The notes beneath the pieces were generated by a model that was not told where the DNA came from, made no database searches, and was given only the letters and a program-made list of their open reading frames with translations. A program made the position numbers and the translations under genes. Positions 1 to 11,324 of a stretch of 64,000 bases of DNA are shown here, piece after piece. Each line of letters begins with the position of its first letter. The first letter of the stretch is position 1. This DNA is from Papio anubis (lineage: Eukaryota > Chordata > Mammalia > Primates > Cercopithecidae), in NCBI RefSeq assembly GCF_008728515.1, contig NC_044981.1:97290043-97354042 (forward strand), written 5' to 3'.

Positions 1-565
1 AAATACTTTAATATTAATAATTAGACTTTAGCATTCAGTAGTAAGAAGAAAGAAAATATTGCATGTATGATTCTGTCATTGTTGTTGGCAATAGCATGCA
101 AATTTCTGCATATCTCGTTTATAACTGACATTAAAAGTTCTATGTTTTCCTCTTGCTTCTTCAGCAACCATACCAACGTGCTTTTGGGGAATAAGAAATG
201 CCAAGTTATATCTTGTATGACAGAGTTTTCCTGGAAATATTTATACATGTGATACATACTATATATGTCATGGGGGAAAAGAGGATATATGTAAATGTTA
301 GCTTTACATTTCTGATACTAAGCTTGTAAAAATGGTAGAATTTTTCAGGGATGCCATTTAGTGTTGGATTGCTGCACAGTATATTTGCATTATTTGCAAT
401 AACTGAAATATTTAGTATTTGTGCAGTCATCCTTGTATTTAATATTGTTAATATTTATGTTAATTAAGAGAGAACTATAAAGAAGCAGATCAGTTAGCTG
501 CAGAAATAATCTGTAAACAGCTTTTCTACAAAGGTTCAGGATGTTGCTCCCAAGGAAAGACAACG

Positions 566-659
566 TTACATGACCTCTGATTAATCGCTTCCCTCTTATT
601 TGATTTTTTTTGAATAAATAGATTGCTCTATGTTCTCAAAGTAAAAAGGGTGATATATT
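566..659 (+). repeat. direct duplication D1, copy 1
   Basis: ttacatgacc ... gatatatt here aligns along its whole length to 1570-1660 with scattered substitutions. Shared blocks include gattaatc, tcttattt and ctcaaagtaaaaagg. It is not a transposon family that I recognise. Confidence 0.75.
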
Positions 660-718
660 CTAATATTGCTGTACCATTTTAAATTGCATAGATAAAAGCC
701 TATTTAGGGGGGCATAAG

Positions 719-809
719 ATCACCATAAGCCTCTTGTCAGTTTTCAACGAATTCATACATATCAAAAAGGACTCAAAGAAAAATAACAAAGAGCAAAAAT
801 AATGAGCCT
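719..809 (+). repeat. direct duplication D2, copy 1 (near-identical pair)
   Basis: The 91 bp from atcaccataagcc to aatgagcct recurs at 2485-2575 with a single substitution (ctcaaagaaa against ctcaaggaaa). Confidence 0.95.
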
Positions 810-1569
810 GTCAAAGCAAATGCTTAATGCAGCTCCACTTTGCTATTAATCAGAATGTATGTGGGTGAGGGTCAAACCAACTGAGGTCAATAGGGAGGAT
901 TTTGGTAAAGGCGAAAAGAAAAACTAAGCTAGTGATTTCAGACAGATTGAAATTTTTTTAAAGTGAAATAGAAAGGTCACAAAATCAGATTCAGTTTGCA
1001 GAAGCACAGTGGGCATGTTTTAATGACTTCTCAGTAGAGCTTTTTAAGAGAGGCACTTGAGTTTGAACTATCCAAAGTAAACCTGTAAAAAATCAACAGG
1101 AAAAGAGACGGAATATTTGTAAAGATTAAATAAAATTACAAAAGTTGCTTTTATTGAAGAATTTCACTACTTTGGAAGATTAAAGTAGCATCTTTAAAAA
1201 AGAGATTTTAAATGTGTGCAGAATTTATTTAACATGTAATTTAGATATTGCTTTATATCACAGATGAGCAATATGTGTATATGTGTGCATGTATAATTGT
1301 AAAGATGTCTTTATAAGATACTTTCCATAATTAAATATAGGTGATTTGAATATTTATAAGACTTTAAAAATATTTCTGTAAATTGTATATTCTGAGCTTA
1401 CTAAATCCCTCTTTGACAAATCCTGAGTGGGAGAGAGGCAATGACATTCTTTTCCTCTATCAAACTATTCTTACTCTACATATAGAAAGCAGAAGAAAAA
1501 AAAAAAAGAATGAGGAGAAATAGGAGGAGGAGGAAGGAAAGAACGGAAACACAAAATCTTACTGTGTCA

Positions 1570-1660
1570 TTACATGACCTATGATTAATCTCTTCAATCT
1601 TATTTACATTTTGAGTAAATAGGTGACTCTATTTTCTCAAAGTAAAAAGGAAGATATATT
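1570..1660 (+). repeat. direct duplication D1, copy 2
   Basis: Diverged copy of 566-659, offset 1004 bp, same orientation. By eye about 80% identical, with homology ending abruptly on both sides. Confidence 0.75.
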
Positions 1661-2084
1661 TCCTTACTTGCCAATTATCTTATTGAAGTGTTAAAGTTAT
1701 ATTTTCTCTACATTATTTTAAGATGTACTTACTGTTATTTAATTCATTTTAACGAAAGCTGACATGGTAAACTATATTTCCAGGACTGTAGAAGATTCAA
1801 AGATGATAAAATATGTATGGTCTTTCCTCACAAGCTTTATAATCTGACAATTTCATAAGTAACCATAAGTTTGAACATTTTTGGTATCTGTAACAATATA
1901 GTACTTTATGTAAGTGGTTACAGCAAGAATAATGCCATAGTTCTATGAGGAAATAACTTTTAAAATTCCCGATTCTTCTCCTTTGGAAATATGTATGTAT
2001 TTATCTGTCTGTGCATAAATACTATTTCTTGAAATATAGTTAAATCTATTACACTTCCATGTGTTTGAATTATGTTAGGCTATA

Positions 2085-2850
2085 TATGCATGCTTCTATA
2101 TATATTAATATATTACATATGTTAATATGCAGAATAAATATAAATATATACATTCTACTAGCAAATAATATATTTGCTGTTATTTAATATAAATATATGT
2201 ACATTGATATACATTATACACACATATACATTAATATACATTATATACAAAAATGAATATATACACATTATAAACAAATGTATATATCTATATATACATT
2301 ACATACAATGTGTATATGCATTACATACAATGTATATACACATATATCACAGACAATGCATACTATGTATACATTACACACAATCTATATATACAGTACA
2401 TGCAATGTGTATATATATCTATATACAGATATAGATATATATGGATATGTAGATATATATACAATGTATATATAGATATATACAATCACCATAAGCCTCT
2501 TGTCAGTTTTCAACGAATTCATACATATCAAAAAGGACTCAAGGAAAAATAACAAAGAGCAAAAATAATGAGCCTATATATATAATAAATATGTAAAATA
2601 TATTAAAATATATAAAAATGAGCCTATAGAGATCTACATATAGATATATACATTGTGTATATAGATATACACATTGTGTATATATGTACATTGTATGTAA
2701 TGTGTATATAGACATATACAAATGTGTATATAAATATATACATTATATACACATATATACATTAATATACATTATATACAGATATATACATTAATATACA
2801 TTATATACAAAAATATACATCATATATGAATGTATAAACACATATATTCT
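2085..2850. repeat. degenerate TA-rich tandem array (tatatacatt-type)
   Basis: Long runs of TATA/TACA/CATT units with irregular period (atatacattatatacaca and variants), interrupted by the D2 insertion. The short ORFs across it are low-complexity artefacts. Confidence 0.85.
2485..2575 (+). repeat. direct duplication D2, copy 2, inserted in a TA-rich satellite
   Basis: A 91-bp near-perfect copy of 719-809 sits inside the degenerate tatatacatt array. The terminal fragment aaaaatgagcctata occurs once more at about 2615-2629, as if the end had been copied again. Confidence 0.95.
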
Positions 2851-4422
2851 ACTGGTAAATATTACATTCTGTCCATTCATAATGGCACCCATTACTTCAC
2901 TCAAGCATCCCAGATTATTGTGTAATTGGACTTTCTGCCAATAGTCATTCCTAATCTCTCCATGATATCAGTTTCAACATTTGTTTTTTTAGGTTCCAAA
3001 TGATAGGACCTTTAACTATATTTCTAGCCTCATTTTATCTGCCTTTGTATTTTTAGTACATAATGTAATACATAGCAGTGTTCATTAAATGAAATAATTC
3101 ATAACAAATGAAAGGATAAATCTTTTTTCATGTATATTTATAGTTTTCAAGCAATAATAATGAATAATTTGTTTTTCTCTTGCTCCTGAATTATAAAGAT
3201 CATGATAGAAATGTAAATACTTTTTTTAGATCACAAAAAGGTCTGAATTCTTATTAAATTATGTGATTTTTAAACTCACAATAATCTTGGAAATTAGACA
3301 CAGCAAGAGTTAGTATTCCGACTTATAAAGGGGAAATTTTGTCTGAGATAAAGGGGTTTGTGCAGGATTTCTCCACTAGCAAATGATGAACGAGCACTGG
3401 AATCTAGGATTCCTAATCATCTGTGCTTTGTCTTTTTCCATTAGAGCTAGGATGAATATACGCCCCATTTTTCCCAGAAAATTTCACTTAATACATAGCA
3501 TCTTGAATTGATAATTAATTGTGCCCTGTTTCACTCTCCTGTCCTGGTTTAAACAATAAATTATAAGGCAACCATAACTATAGCTCACAGTAAGAAAAGA
3601 AAAATAGAAGTAGGCCATACTCAGGATAAGTAATTTTGATATCAATGTTTATCAGATCATGTTAGCTTATTACCATTAAAAATATATCATTTTAATGATT
3701 CATAAGATGGAAAACTTAAATTATGATTATTAATCACTACTTTGATATAGATTCTTATTTTATCTTATTATTTGGAAACTACTAAATTATCTATGAATGT
3801 CTCTGAATGTTGTCTAAACAAATTTAAGACACTACACTATGTGAAAATGAACTCATTGTAGATCCAAACTACTCAGATTTAACATGCCAGCCATCAGATG
3901 GGATGAAAACAGAGTCACTTGCTTGATGGAAACTGAGTCAGGTTGGGTGAAATGAGAGACACTGGTTAATCAGAATGCAAGTCCGACTAGGAGAACCACA
4001 AATCAAAATGGTCATTAGGCTGTGTTCCCTATTAATAACTGATGACAAAGCTAAATAACGTTTCAAATTTTATTTGATTCCATAGCTTTAAAATTGGTGG
4101 TATGATAACTGAATGTATTTTAAAACATGCTTTTTTTAAAGTTAATGTATTTCTCTGCAGAAATAAACTCTTGACATGAATGATATTGACTCTTTTATCC
4201 AGTTTCAAAACTCTATTTTGTTAAGAAAGTTGTAATTATTGATACTATTCGACAGCAAAGATCAGACTGCTTTAAATGCTCCTCAATTTAAATCCCCCTT
4301 TTCAAAATAGATCATTATTCTTCTAATTTATTTCCAAATAAGAAAAGAGCTGACAGAGGTTGAGATTTGTTCAAATACTTCAATCCTAGAGTACATATAT
4401 AACATATATGTGAGATGTGATA

Positions 4423-4452
4423 GGGGTGTGTGTGTGTGCATTTGTGTGTGTG
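4423..4452. repeat. short interrupted (TG)n
   Basis: gtgtgtgtgtgtgcatttgtgtgtgtga in intron sequence. Confidence 0.7.
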
Positions 4453-5245
4453 AATGGCACATAATCTTTCCAAATAACCTAGAGAAAATTGTTTCTGACA
4501 ATCCTATTATAGAATGCACAAGACAGGAATGAAAAATATATGATCATGCCTCTTCACAAAATTGTTTAAATAAGTCTAGTTTAAACAACATACTGACATC
4601 ACAATTATTTCTATTTAATCCCAATAGCTATTTGGGCTTAAAATTTATACAAGTCTATTTAGATAAATTCATAGTATGCTAGAAATTAAGATATTTCAAG
4701 GAGAATATAAGAATGGCAAGGTCTTTGTAGCATCACTGCATGTGACTGGACTAAAAATCCACAGTGAGCTCGTTGAGTAAATTGTTTCCGATTTGATCCC
4801 TTCAACTGTTATTGAAGATTCTCCCACACATAATACCTTAATGTTACCCAATTCATTGTTCTAAGGTTATTCTAAAATTATTCTAAATTTCTCACTATGC
4901 TGAAGTTTATTTCTAAAATAAAAGGTAATGCAGGCAGTTAACAGTTTGATAAATACCACTTTATAATTTTGCTCTCATTTCCTGGTTTTGATTACATTAG
5001 ATTTTCTATCAAAAGAGGCCATTATAGTTTCGGGAAAAATGCTTGACAACAGAGTGTGTATGTCAGGATATTTCCAATGGTGAAGAAATAATGTTTTTAA
5101 CTACTGCAATTATGCTTCTTTCTTTCCTACTGTATTTGATAATCATGGGCCAAATTATGCATTAATTACTTTTACAGATAACCAAAAAGTGCCAAAAAGT
5201 ACCGTTTCTACTAAAATCTCTTAGCAGGAGGATCTTCATGTTTGG

Positions 5246-5297
5246 ATTGTGCACAAAGCTATTTTCATCATTTCATTGTGCACAAACATATTTTCAT
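5246..5297 (+). repeat. two-copy local tandem repeat, 29-bp period
   Basis: attgtgcacaaa-(gct)-attttcat at 5246-5268 repeats at 5275-5297 with three changed bases, joined by catttc. Confidence 0.8.
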
Positions 5298-6424
5298 TTG
5301 TTTAAGTTTAGAGCACTTAAACAAAATGGGCAAAATGTGTATGTTTTAAAAAAATTACCCATTTATAATAGAGCATCACCAGTGACAAACACGTTATTGC
5401 TGAAGAGTAGTCATATTTTGCGTCTGCTTATGTCTTATTCAGAATGTGCTTTATTCAAGAAGCAGGAAGAGAGGGACAGAGTCCTGCAGTTGGGCAGGTC
5501 TGTGCCCCTTACACTTACTCACCAAGGCTTGGCCCTGGACTTGTTATATTGAATCACTACTTAGAAACTTAGTTTCCTTCACCGTTGGTCAATTTTTATG
5601 AATGTTGTCAATGATAGAATTTCTCGATTTTTCAGATATCTCAAATTATTTTAAGCCCTGGCTTTAAGTCAATTAAAAACGTTACTTTCAGATATATTAT
5701 TATCTGTTCACATCTGAGCTCCTGTTAACATCTGTTATTTGAGTTGTTAAAAAATAATTAACTTATTTGTTGATAGTCTTTTCCATGCTATTTTACAGAA
5801 ACATATGTAAGTTGTTAAAAGTGTTAGTTCTATTCTTTTTTCTCTATAAAAAGTAAGAATTCTAAGAAAAAAAATTACACTAACCAACTAAGGTAAAGAA
5901 TAATTAAGTTTGCTTTTGTTTCTCTTATTTATAGGTACGGTGAGTTGGATTAATATCACTCCTAAGTTGCACTATTATTAGCCTATGTAAGGTCCTTATT
6001 TATTATTTGAAAAATAGTTTTTAAAATTTTAATTATTATCCTCTCAGCCCCATTGAAACCCATGCCCCACTATCTTTACTTAATGAACCACTCTAATGTG
6101 CATTAGTGTATGTCTTTGATTATGGTTATATCCTTAAAGAATATATGCTAGCACTTTTAATATGCATCCTTGGTATTTTTTAATTTTAAATGTATATATT
6201 TGTTTTAGTTTTCACTCAATGTGATTATTAATTATTAATTGTTTCTAATGCCACAAGTTTTATACAGTACCTTCTCATCACATATTATTTATTTCCTAGT
6301 GATAGAAACTTCATTGACTTCAACTTCCTGCTATCAGAAACTATTCTTTAATAAGAGTCTCCACACAGTGTTAATTCATTCCTAATCAATTTGTGGTGCC
6401 AGTTAATGTGTCAAATTATCTGTC

Positions 6425-6660
6425 TGTCTATATCTATTTGTCTGTTATTTATCATCTATATATCATCTACATTGATCTGTTTCCAAAGTCTTAATACATT
6501 CTATTGATCTTTTTTCCTATTTAGCACCACTTATTTATACTAAAAATTTTAGTAGGATATTTAATATTGTGCAATTCCTCTTTTTTCTTCTTTTTCAAAA
6601 TTTGCTCTTCTATGGAAGTTTACTATGATATGCAAACTTTGGAATGCATTTGCCAAGTAA
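6425..6660 (-). mobile_element. old L1 ORF2 fragment
   Basis: On the minus strand it resembles L1 ORF2 noncoding-strand phrasing (acattctattgatc...). Strongly diverged and assigned by recall only. A17 follows at 6663-6679. Confidence 0.35.
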
Positions 6661-6689
6661 CTAAAAAAAAAAAAAAAAATCTGCTTTAT

Positions 6690-6990
6690 TTTTAGCTTTT
6701 AGTTTTATTGTGATAAAGTTGACATACAATAAACTTCACAAGTTTAAAATGTAAATTTGAAATTTTTAACATATGTATACATCAGTGAGAAAATACTACA
6801 GTCAAGATAGTGAGCATATCTACCACTCCCAAAAGTTTCCTTGTACCCCTTGGTAATATGGACCCCACACTTTTTCTCAATACTACCGCTAATCATAGGC
6901 AACTACGGATCTGCTTTTTGTCAGTACAGATTAGTTTGCATTTTCTAAAATTTTATATAAATCAAATTGTATAGTGTGGGTACACTGTAC
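6690..6990 (-). mobile_element. L1M-type 3' end
   Basis: ttttattgtgataaagttgacatac, tatgtatacatcagtgag and cccaaaagtttccttgt, read on the + strand, are the reverse complement of mammalian L1M 3'UTR sequence. 6991-7190 is unassigned, possibly another old repeat. Confidence 0.55.
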
Positions 6991-7329
6991 AAAGGAATGG
7001 TTCATGGCCTGGGCGGGACAGAGGAGGACAGAGTGAGATTTCATCATGCTGCTCAGAATGAGGCACAATTTAAAACTTACTAATTATTAGTTTCTGAAAT
7101 GTCCCATTTAATATTTGTGGACCACAGTTGATTGCAGGTAACCATGTAACTTCACATAAAGGAACACTACTGTGTATACTCAGTGTGTGCTCATTTTTAT
7201 CTTTATTTTTTCATTTTGCTTAAATATTTTGAGATTTGTCTACCCTACTTTACCTTAGTCTATGACTTGTCTTTTTATCCTCTTAAAAGTGGCTTTGGAA
7301 TAGTGGAATCAGTCAAGTTTAATGAAACC

Positions 7330-7680
7330 TAGTTTATGTTTTTTTGTTTTTGTTTTGTTTTGTTTTGTTTTTTTCTTGCTGTTATGGATTGTGTTTTTGT
7401 TGTCTTGTTTAGGAAATATTTGCCAAAGTCAAATCCACAATTTCCTGCTATATTTTCTTCTAGAAGTTTTATAGGGTTAGGCTTAAAAATGGTTCTAAGA
7501 GTCATTTTGAGTTAATTTTTTGTACATGATAAAGGTATAAATCAGTTTTTGTTTAATTTTCCTGAATGTATAATGTTACATGACCATATTTTGAAAAGAT
7601 TATCCTTTCACCAAATTTCCTTTGCACGTAGTTTAAAAATCAATTGAGCATCTATGTGTGGGTTTTTTTCTTTCCTTTTC
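7330..7680 (-). mobile_element. old L1 ORF2, segment 1
   Basis: Reverse-strand L1 ORF2 remnants (aggaaatatttgcc, cctgaatgtataatg, caattgagcatctatgtgtgg). The element resumes beyond the Alu at 7949. Confidence 0.6.
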
Positions 7681-7948
7681 TTTTTTTTTTTTTTCCCCGA
7701 GATGGAGTCTCACTCTGTCTCCCAGGCTGGAGTGCAGTGGCATGATCTCAGCTGACTGCAATCTCCACCTCCTGGGTTCAAGCGATTCCCCTGCCTCAGC
7801 TTCCCAAGTAGTTGGGATTACAGGTGTGTGCCACCATACCTGGCTAACTTTTGTAGTTTTAGTACAGACTAGGTTTCACCATGTTGGCCCAGCTGGTCTC
7901 AACCTCCTGACCTCAGGTGATCCGCCTGCCTCAGCTTCCCAAAGTGTA
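7681..7948 (-). mobile_element. Alu (S/J-like), 5' end missing
   Basis: It starts with the T-run complementary to the Alu tail, then gagatggagtctcactctgtc, and runs to ttcccaaagtg. The last ~35 bp (the Alu 5' end, ggccgggcgc) are absent and old L1 resumes directly. The ORF over it is an Alu artefact. Confidence 0.93.
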
Positions 7949-8494
7949 GATTTTCTTTACTCTTTCATCTGCTACACTTGTCTATGCCAATACTACACTG
8001 TCTTGTTGACTGTAGGTTTGTAATAATTATTGAAGTCAGGTAGTATATATCCTTCAACTTTTTTTTTCTGTTTCAAAACTTTTCACTCTTCTAGGAACTT
8101 TGCATTTCTATCTAAATTTTAGAGTCAGCATGCCAAAGTCTATACAAATACTTTCTGAAAATTTCATTGGAATGTCATTGAATTTATAGATCATTTGGGG
8201 AAAAACTGACATCTTAAAAATTGATAATTTTACTATATAAACAGACTGTATTTCATCCTTAATGTTTCATTTCTCTTAGTAATAGTATTTTTTAGTTTTC
8301 AGTTTCTAGATCTTACATAAATTTTCCAATTATCCCCAAGTATTTCATAATTTTGATGCTATTAAAAATGGTATTTTCAAAAATTTCAATTTTGTAGAAA
8401 TGCAATTGATTGTTTATAGTGATCTTGTATCCTGAGACATGTGTTAAGCAATCTCATTAGTTCAAGAAGGTTTTTTGTAAAGTAACATGTTGTC

Positions 8495-8529
<35 letters not shown>

Positions 8530-9170
8530 TTTTCCTCCTCCCCGCCAATCCAAATAACTATATAAGGTTTTTATGCCTTGCTGCGTTGACTGGAAACTTG
8601 GCTAGGAATAGTGAGAAAAGATATATTTTCCTTTTTTCCTATCAAAGGGGAAAACAATCATTTTTACATGATTAACTATATTAGCTTAGGTTGTTATAGA
8701 TAACTTACGTCGGGTTGGGGAATTTTCCTTTTCTTGTTTACTGAAATATTCTTTTTTAGCGTTTTAAAATCAGAAACAATAGCTCAATTCCTCTAATGCA
8801 TTTTAGAAATCTATTAAGATGATATATGTGTATATGATGAATGATATTCTTTTTTATTCTAATGTTAAAGAAACCTTGTATTCTTGATATAAACTCAAAT
8901 TGGTCTGTTTTTTGTATAGCATTGAATCTACTTGTTAACATTTTCTGAAAAAAATTTGCATCTATGTTCATGAGGGATATTGGTCTAAAGTTTGCTTCTA
9001 TTGTTTCTTTTCTAGTTTTGCTTTCAGCATTTTGTTTCCTTTGTATCATGTTAAGAATATTCTATCTTCAATTTTCTGGAATAGTTTATTTAAAAATCTT
9101 TTTAAATGTTTGGTAAAATTTATTGTGATATCACCTGGGCATAGAGTTTTCTTTGTTGAAGGCTTTTTTC
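7949..9170 (-). mobile_element. old L1 ORF2, segment 2 (reverse transcriptase remnants)
   Basis: Reading the minus strand, 8756-9049 translates to FRPISLMNIDA-like RT sequence with an in-frame remnant of 97 residues. Flanking phrases (gaagtcaggtag, catgagggatattggtc) are classic L1 antisense strings. A29 lies inside it at 8499-8527. Confidence 0.8.
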
Positions 9171-9174
9171 TTTT

Positions 9175-9428
9175 TTCTTTCATAAGGAAGGTACACATGC
9201 AGGTCTGTTACTTGGGAATATTGCTTGAAGCTGAAGTTTTAGGTTATGAACCTATTACCCAGGTAGTGAGCATAGTACCCAACAGGTAGTTTTTCAACCT
9301 ATGCCTCCTCCCTACCTCACCCCTCTAGTAGTCCACAGTGTCTGCTGTTCCCATATTTACATCCAGGTGTGCTCAATGGTTAGTTTTCATTTAGAAGTAA
9401 GGGCATGAGGTATTTGGTTTTCTGTTTT
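9175..9428 (-). mobile_element. L1MA/L1PB-like 3' end inserted in the older L1
   Basis: cacatgcaggtctgttac, acccaggtagtgagcatagtac and gaggtatttggttttctg are the antisense of the primate/mammalian L1 3' end. The same module recurs at 23590-23950. Confidence 0.75.
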
Positions 9429-9600
9429 TAATGACAAGTTCTGTTTTTCATAAATATAGTATTACTTAGGTTATCCATATTATTTTTAGTGAGCTTTGGT
9501 AATTTGTGTCTTTCACAGTATTTGTCCATTTATGCTGTTGAACTTACTGGTTTAATGTGTTTCACAATGTTGCCTTATTAGTATTTTTTAAAAATGTATC
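9429..9600 (-). mobile_element. old L1 ORF2, segment 3
   Basis: taggttatccatattatttttagtgag and taatttgtgtctttcac continue antisense L1 ORF2 after the nested 3'-end insertion, and stop where the young L1 begins at about 9601. Confidence 0.6.
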
Positions 9601-11224
9601 TGATGGCCAGTGATGATGAGCATTTTTTTCATGTGTCTGTTGGCTGCATGAATGTATTCTTTTGAGAAATGTCTGTTCATATCCTTTGCCCACTTTTTGA
9701 TGGGGTTGTTTGTTTTTTTCTTGTAAATTTGTTTGAGTTCTTTGTAGGTTCTGGATATTAGCCCTTTATCAGATGAATAGATTGCAAAAATTTTCTCCCA
9801 TTCTGTACGTTGCCTGTTCACTCTAATGGTAGTTTCTTTTGCTGTGCAGAAGCTCTTTAGTTTAATTAGATCCCATTTGTCAATTTTGGCTTTTGTTGCC
9901 GTTGCTTTTGGTGTTTTAGACATGAAGTCCTTGCCCATGCCTATGTCCTGAATGGTATTACCTAGGTTTTCCTCTAGGGTTTTTATGGTATTAGGTCTAA
10001 CATTTAAGTCTCTAATCCATCTTGAATTAATTTTCGTATAAGGAGTAAGGAAAGGATCCAGTTTCAGCTTTCTACTTATGGCTAGCCAATTTTCCCAGCA
10101 CCATTTATTAAATAGGGAATCCTTTCCCCATTTCTTGTTTCTCTCAGGTTTGTCAAAGATCAGATGGCTGTAGATGTGTGGTATTATTTCTGAGGACTCT
10201 GTTCTGTTCCATTGGTCTATATCTCTGTTTTGGTACCAGTACCATGCTGTTTTGGTTACTGTAGCCTTGTAGTATAGTTTGAAGTCAGGTAGCGTGATGC
10301 CTCCAGCTTTGTTCTTTTGACTTAGGATTGTCTTGGAGATGCGGGCTCTTTTTTGGTTCCATATGAACTTTAAAGCAGTTTTTTCCAATTCTGTGAAGAA
10401 ACTCGTTGGTAGCTTGATGGGGATGGCATTGAATCTATAAATTACCTTGGGCAGTATGGCCATTTTCACGATATTGATTCTTCCTATCCACGAGCATGGT
10501 ATGTTCTTCCATTTGTTTGTGTCCTCTTTTATTTCAGTGAGCAGTGGTTTGTAGTTCTCCTTGAAGAGGTCCTTTACATCCCTTGTAAGTTGGATTCCTA
10601 GGTATTTGATTCTCTTTGAAGCAATTGTGAATGGAAGTTCATTCATGATTTGGCTCTCTGTTTGTCTGTTACTGGTGTATAAGAATGCTTGTGATTTTTG
10701 CACATTAATTTTGTATCCTGAGACTTTGCTGAAGTTGCTTATCAGCTTAAGGAGATTTTGGGCTGAGACAATGGGGTTTTCTAAATATACAATCATGTCA
10801 TCTGCAAACAGGGACAATTTGACTTCTTCTTTTCCTAACTGAATACCCCTGATTTCTTTCTCTTGCCTAATTGCCCTAGCCAGAACTTCCAACACTATGT
10901 TGAATAGGAGTGGTGAGAGAGGGCATCCCTGTCTTGTGCCAGTGTTCAAAGGGAATTTTTCCAGTTTTTGCCCATTCAGTATGATATTGGCTGTGGGTTT
11001 GTCATAAATAGCTCTTATTATTTTGAGGTACGTTCCATCAATACCGAATTTATTGAGCGTTTTTAGCATGAAGGGCTGTTGAATTTTGTCAAAGGCCTTT
11101 TCTGCATCTATTGAGATAATCATGTGGTTTTTGTCTTTGGTTCTGTTTATATGCTGGATTACATTTATTGATTTGCATATGTTGAACCAGCCTTGCATCC
11201 CAGGGATGAAGCCCACTTGATCAT
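9601..11224 (-). pseudogene. L1PA-class ORF2 fragment (reverse transcriptase and C-terminal part), cut by assembly gap
   Basis: A minus-strand reading frame of about 540 codons is open from the gap edge (MGFIPGMQGWFNI...) through the RT core. It includes TRQGCPLSPLLFN and the catalytic FADD of LSLFADDMIVY, then the thumb and linker regions (SWIGRINIVKMAILPK, KFIWNQKRARI). L1 ORF2p is the endonuclease/reverse transcriptase of LINE-1. Here the N-terminal endonuclease is lost in the gap. The 3' part is also missing: a T7 run at 9623-9629 (one base longer than the six I expect) shifts frame, and L1 homology ends at about 9600, without the last quarter of ORF2, 3'UTR or tail. Low divergence marks a primate-age copy. 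It is a non-functional remnant within the GRIK2 intron. Confidence 0.92.
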
Positions 11225-11324
11225 NNNNNNNNNNNNNNNNNNNNNNNNNNNNNNNNNNNNNNNNNNNNNNNNNNNNNNNNNNNNNNNNNNNNNNNNNNNN
11301 NNNNNNNNNNNNNNNNNNNNNNNN
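11225..11324. other. assembly gap, 100 N
   Basis: Exactly 100 N, the usual placeholder for a gap of unknown size. It lies inside the young L1, and sequence right of it (ctttgtgcatcagtgg) is no longer L1-like, so the missing piece holds at least the L1 5' portion or its truncation point. Confidence 0.99.

Noticed and set aside
2174..2721. ORFs of Tyr, Ile, His and Met across the TA-rich array
   Set aside because: Compositional artefacts of tatacatt-type repeats.
5238..5552. Plus-strand ORF of 104 codons
   Set aside because: Contains a local tandem repeat and resembles no protein I know; a chance intronic frame.
7658..8023. 121-codon ORF through the Alu at 7.7 kb
   Set aside because: Typical antisense-Alu translation (SPRLECSGMISA...), not a gene.
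8499..8527. A29 run as a possible processed pseudogene or retroposon tail
   Set aside because: Both sides are antisense L1 ORF2 of the same element, so it is an expanded internal A-run or a tail whose body cannot be identified.
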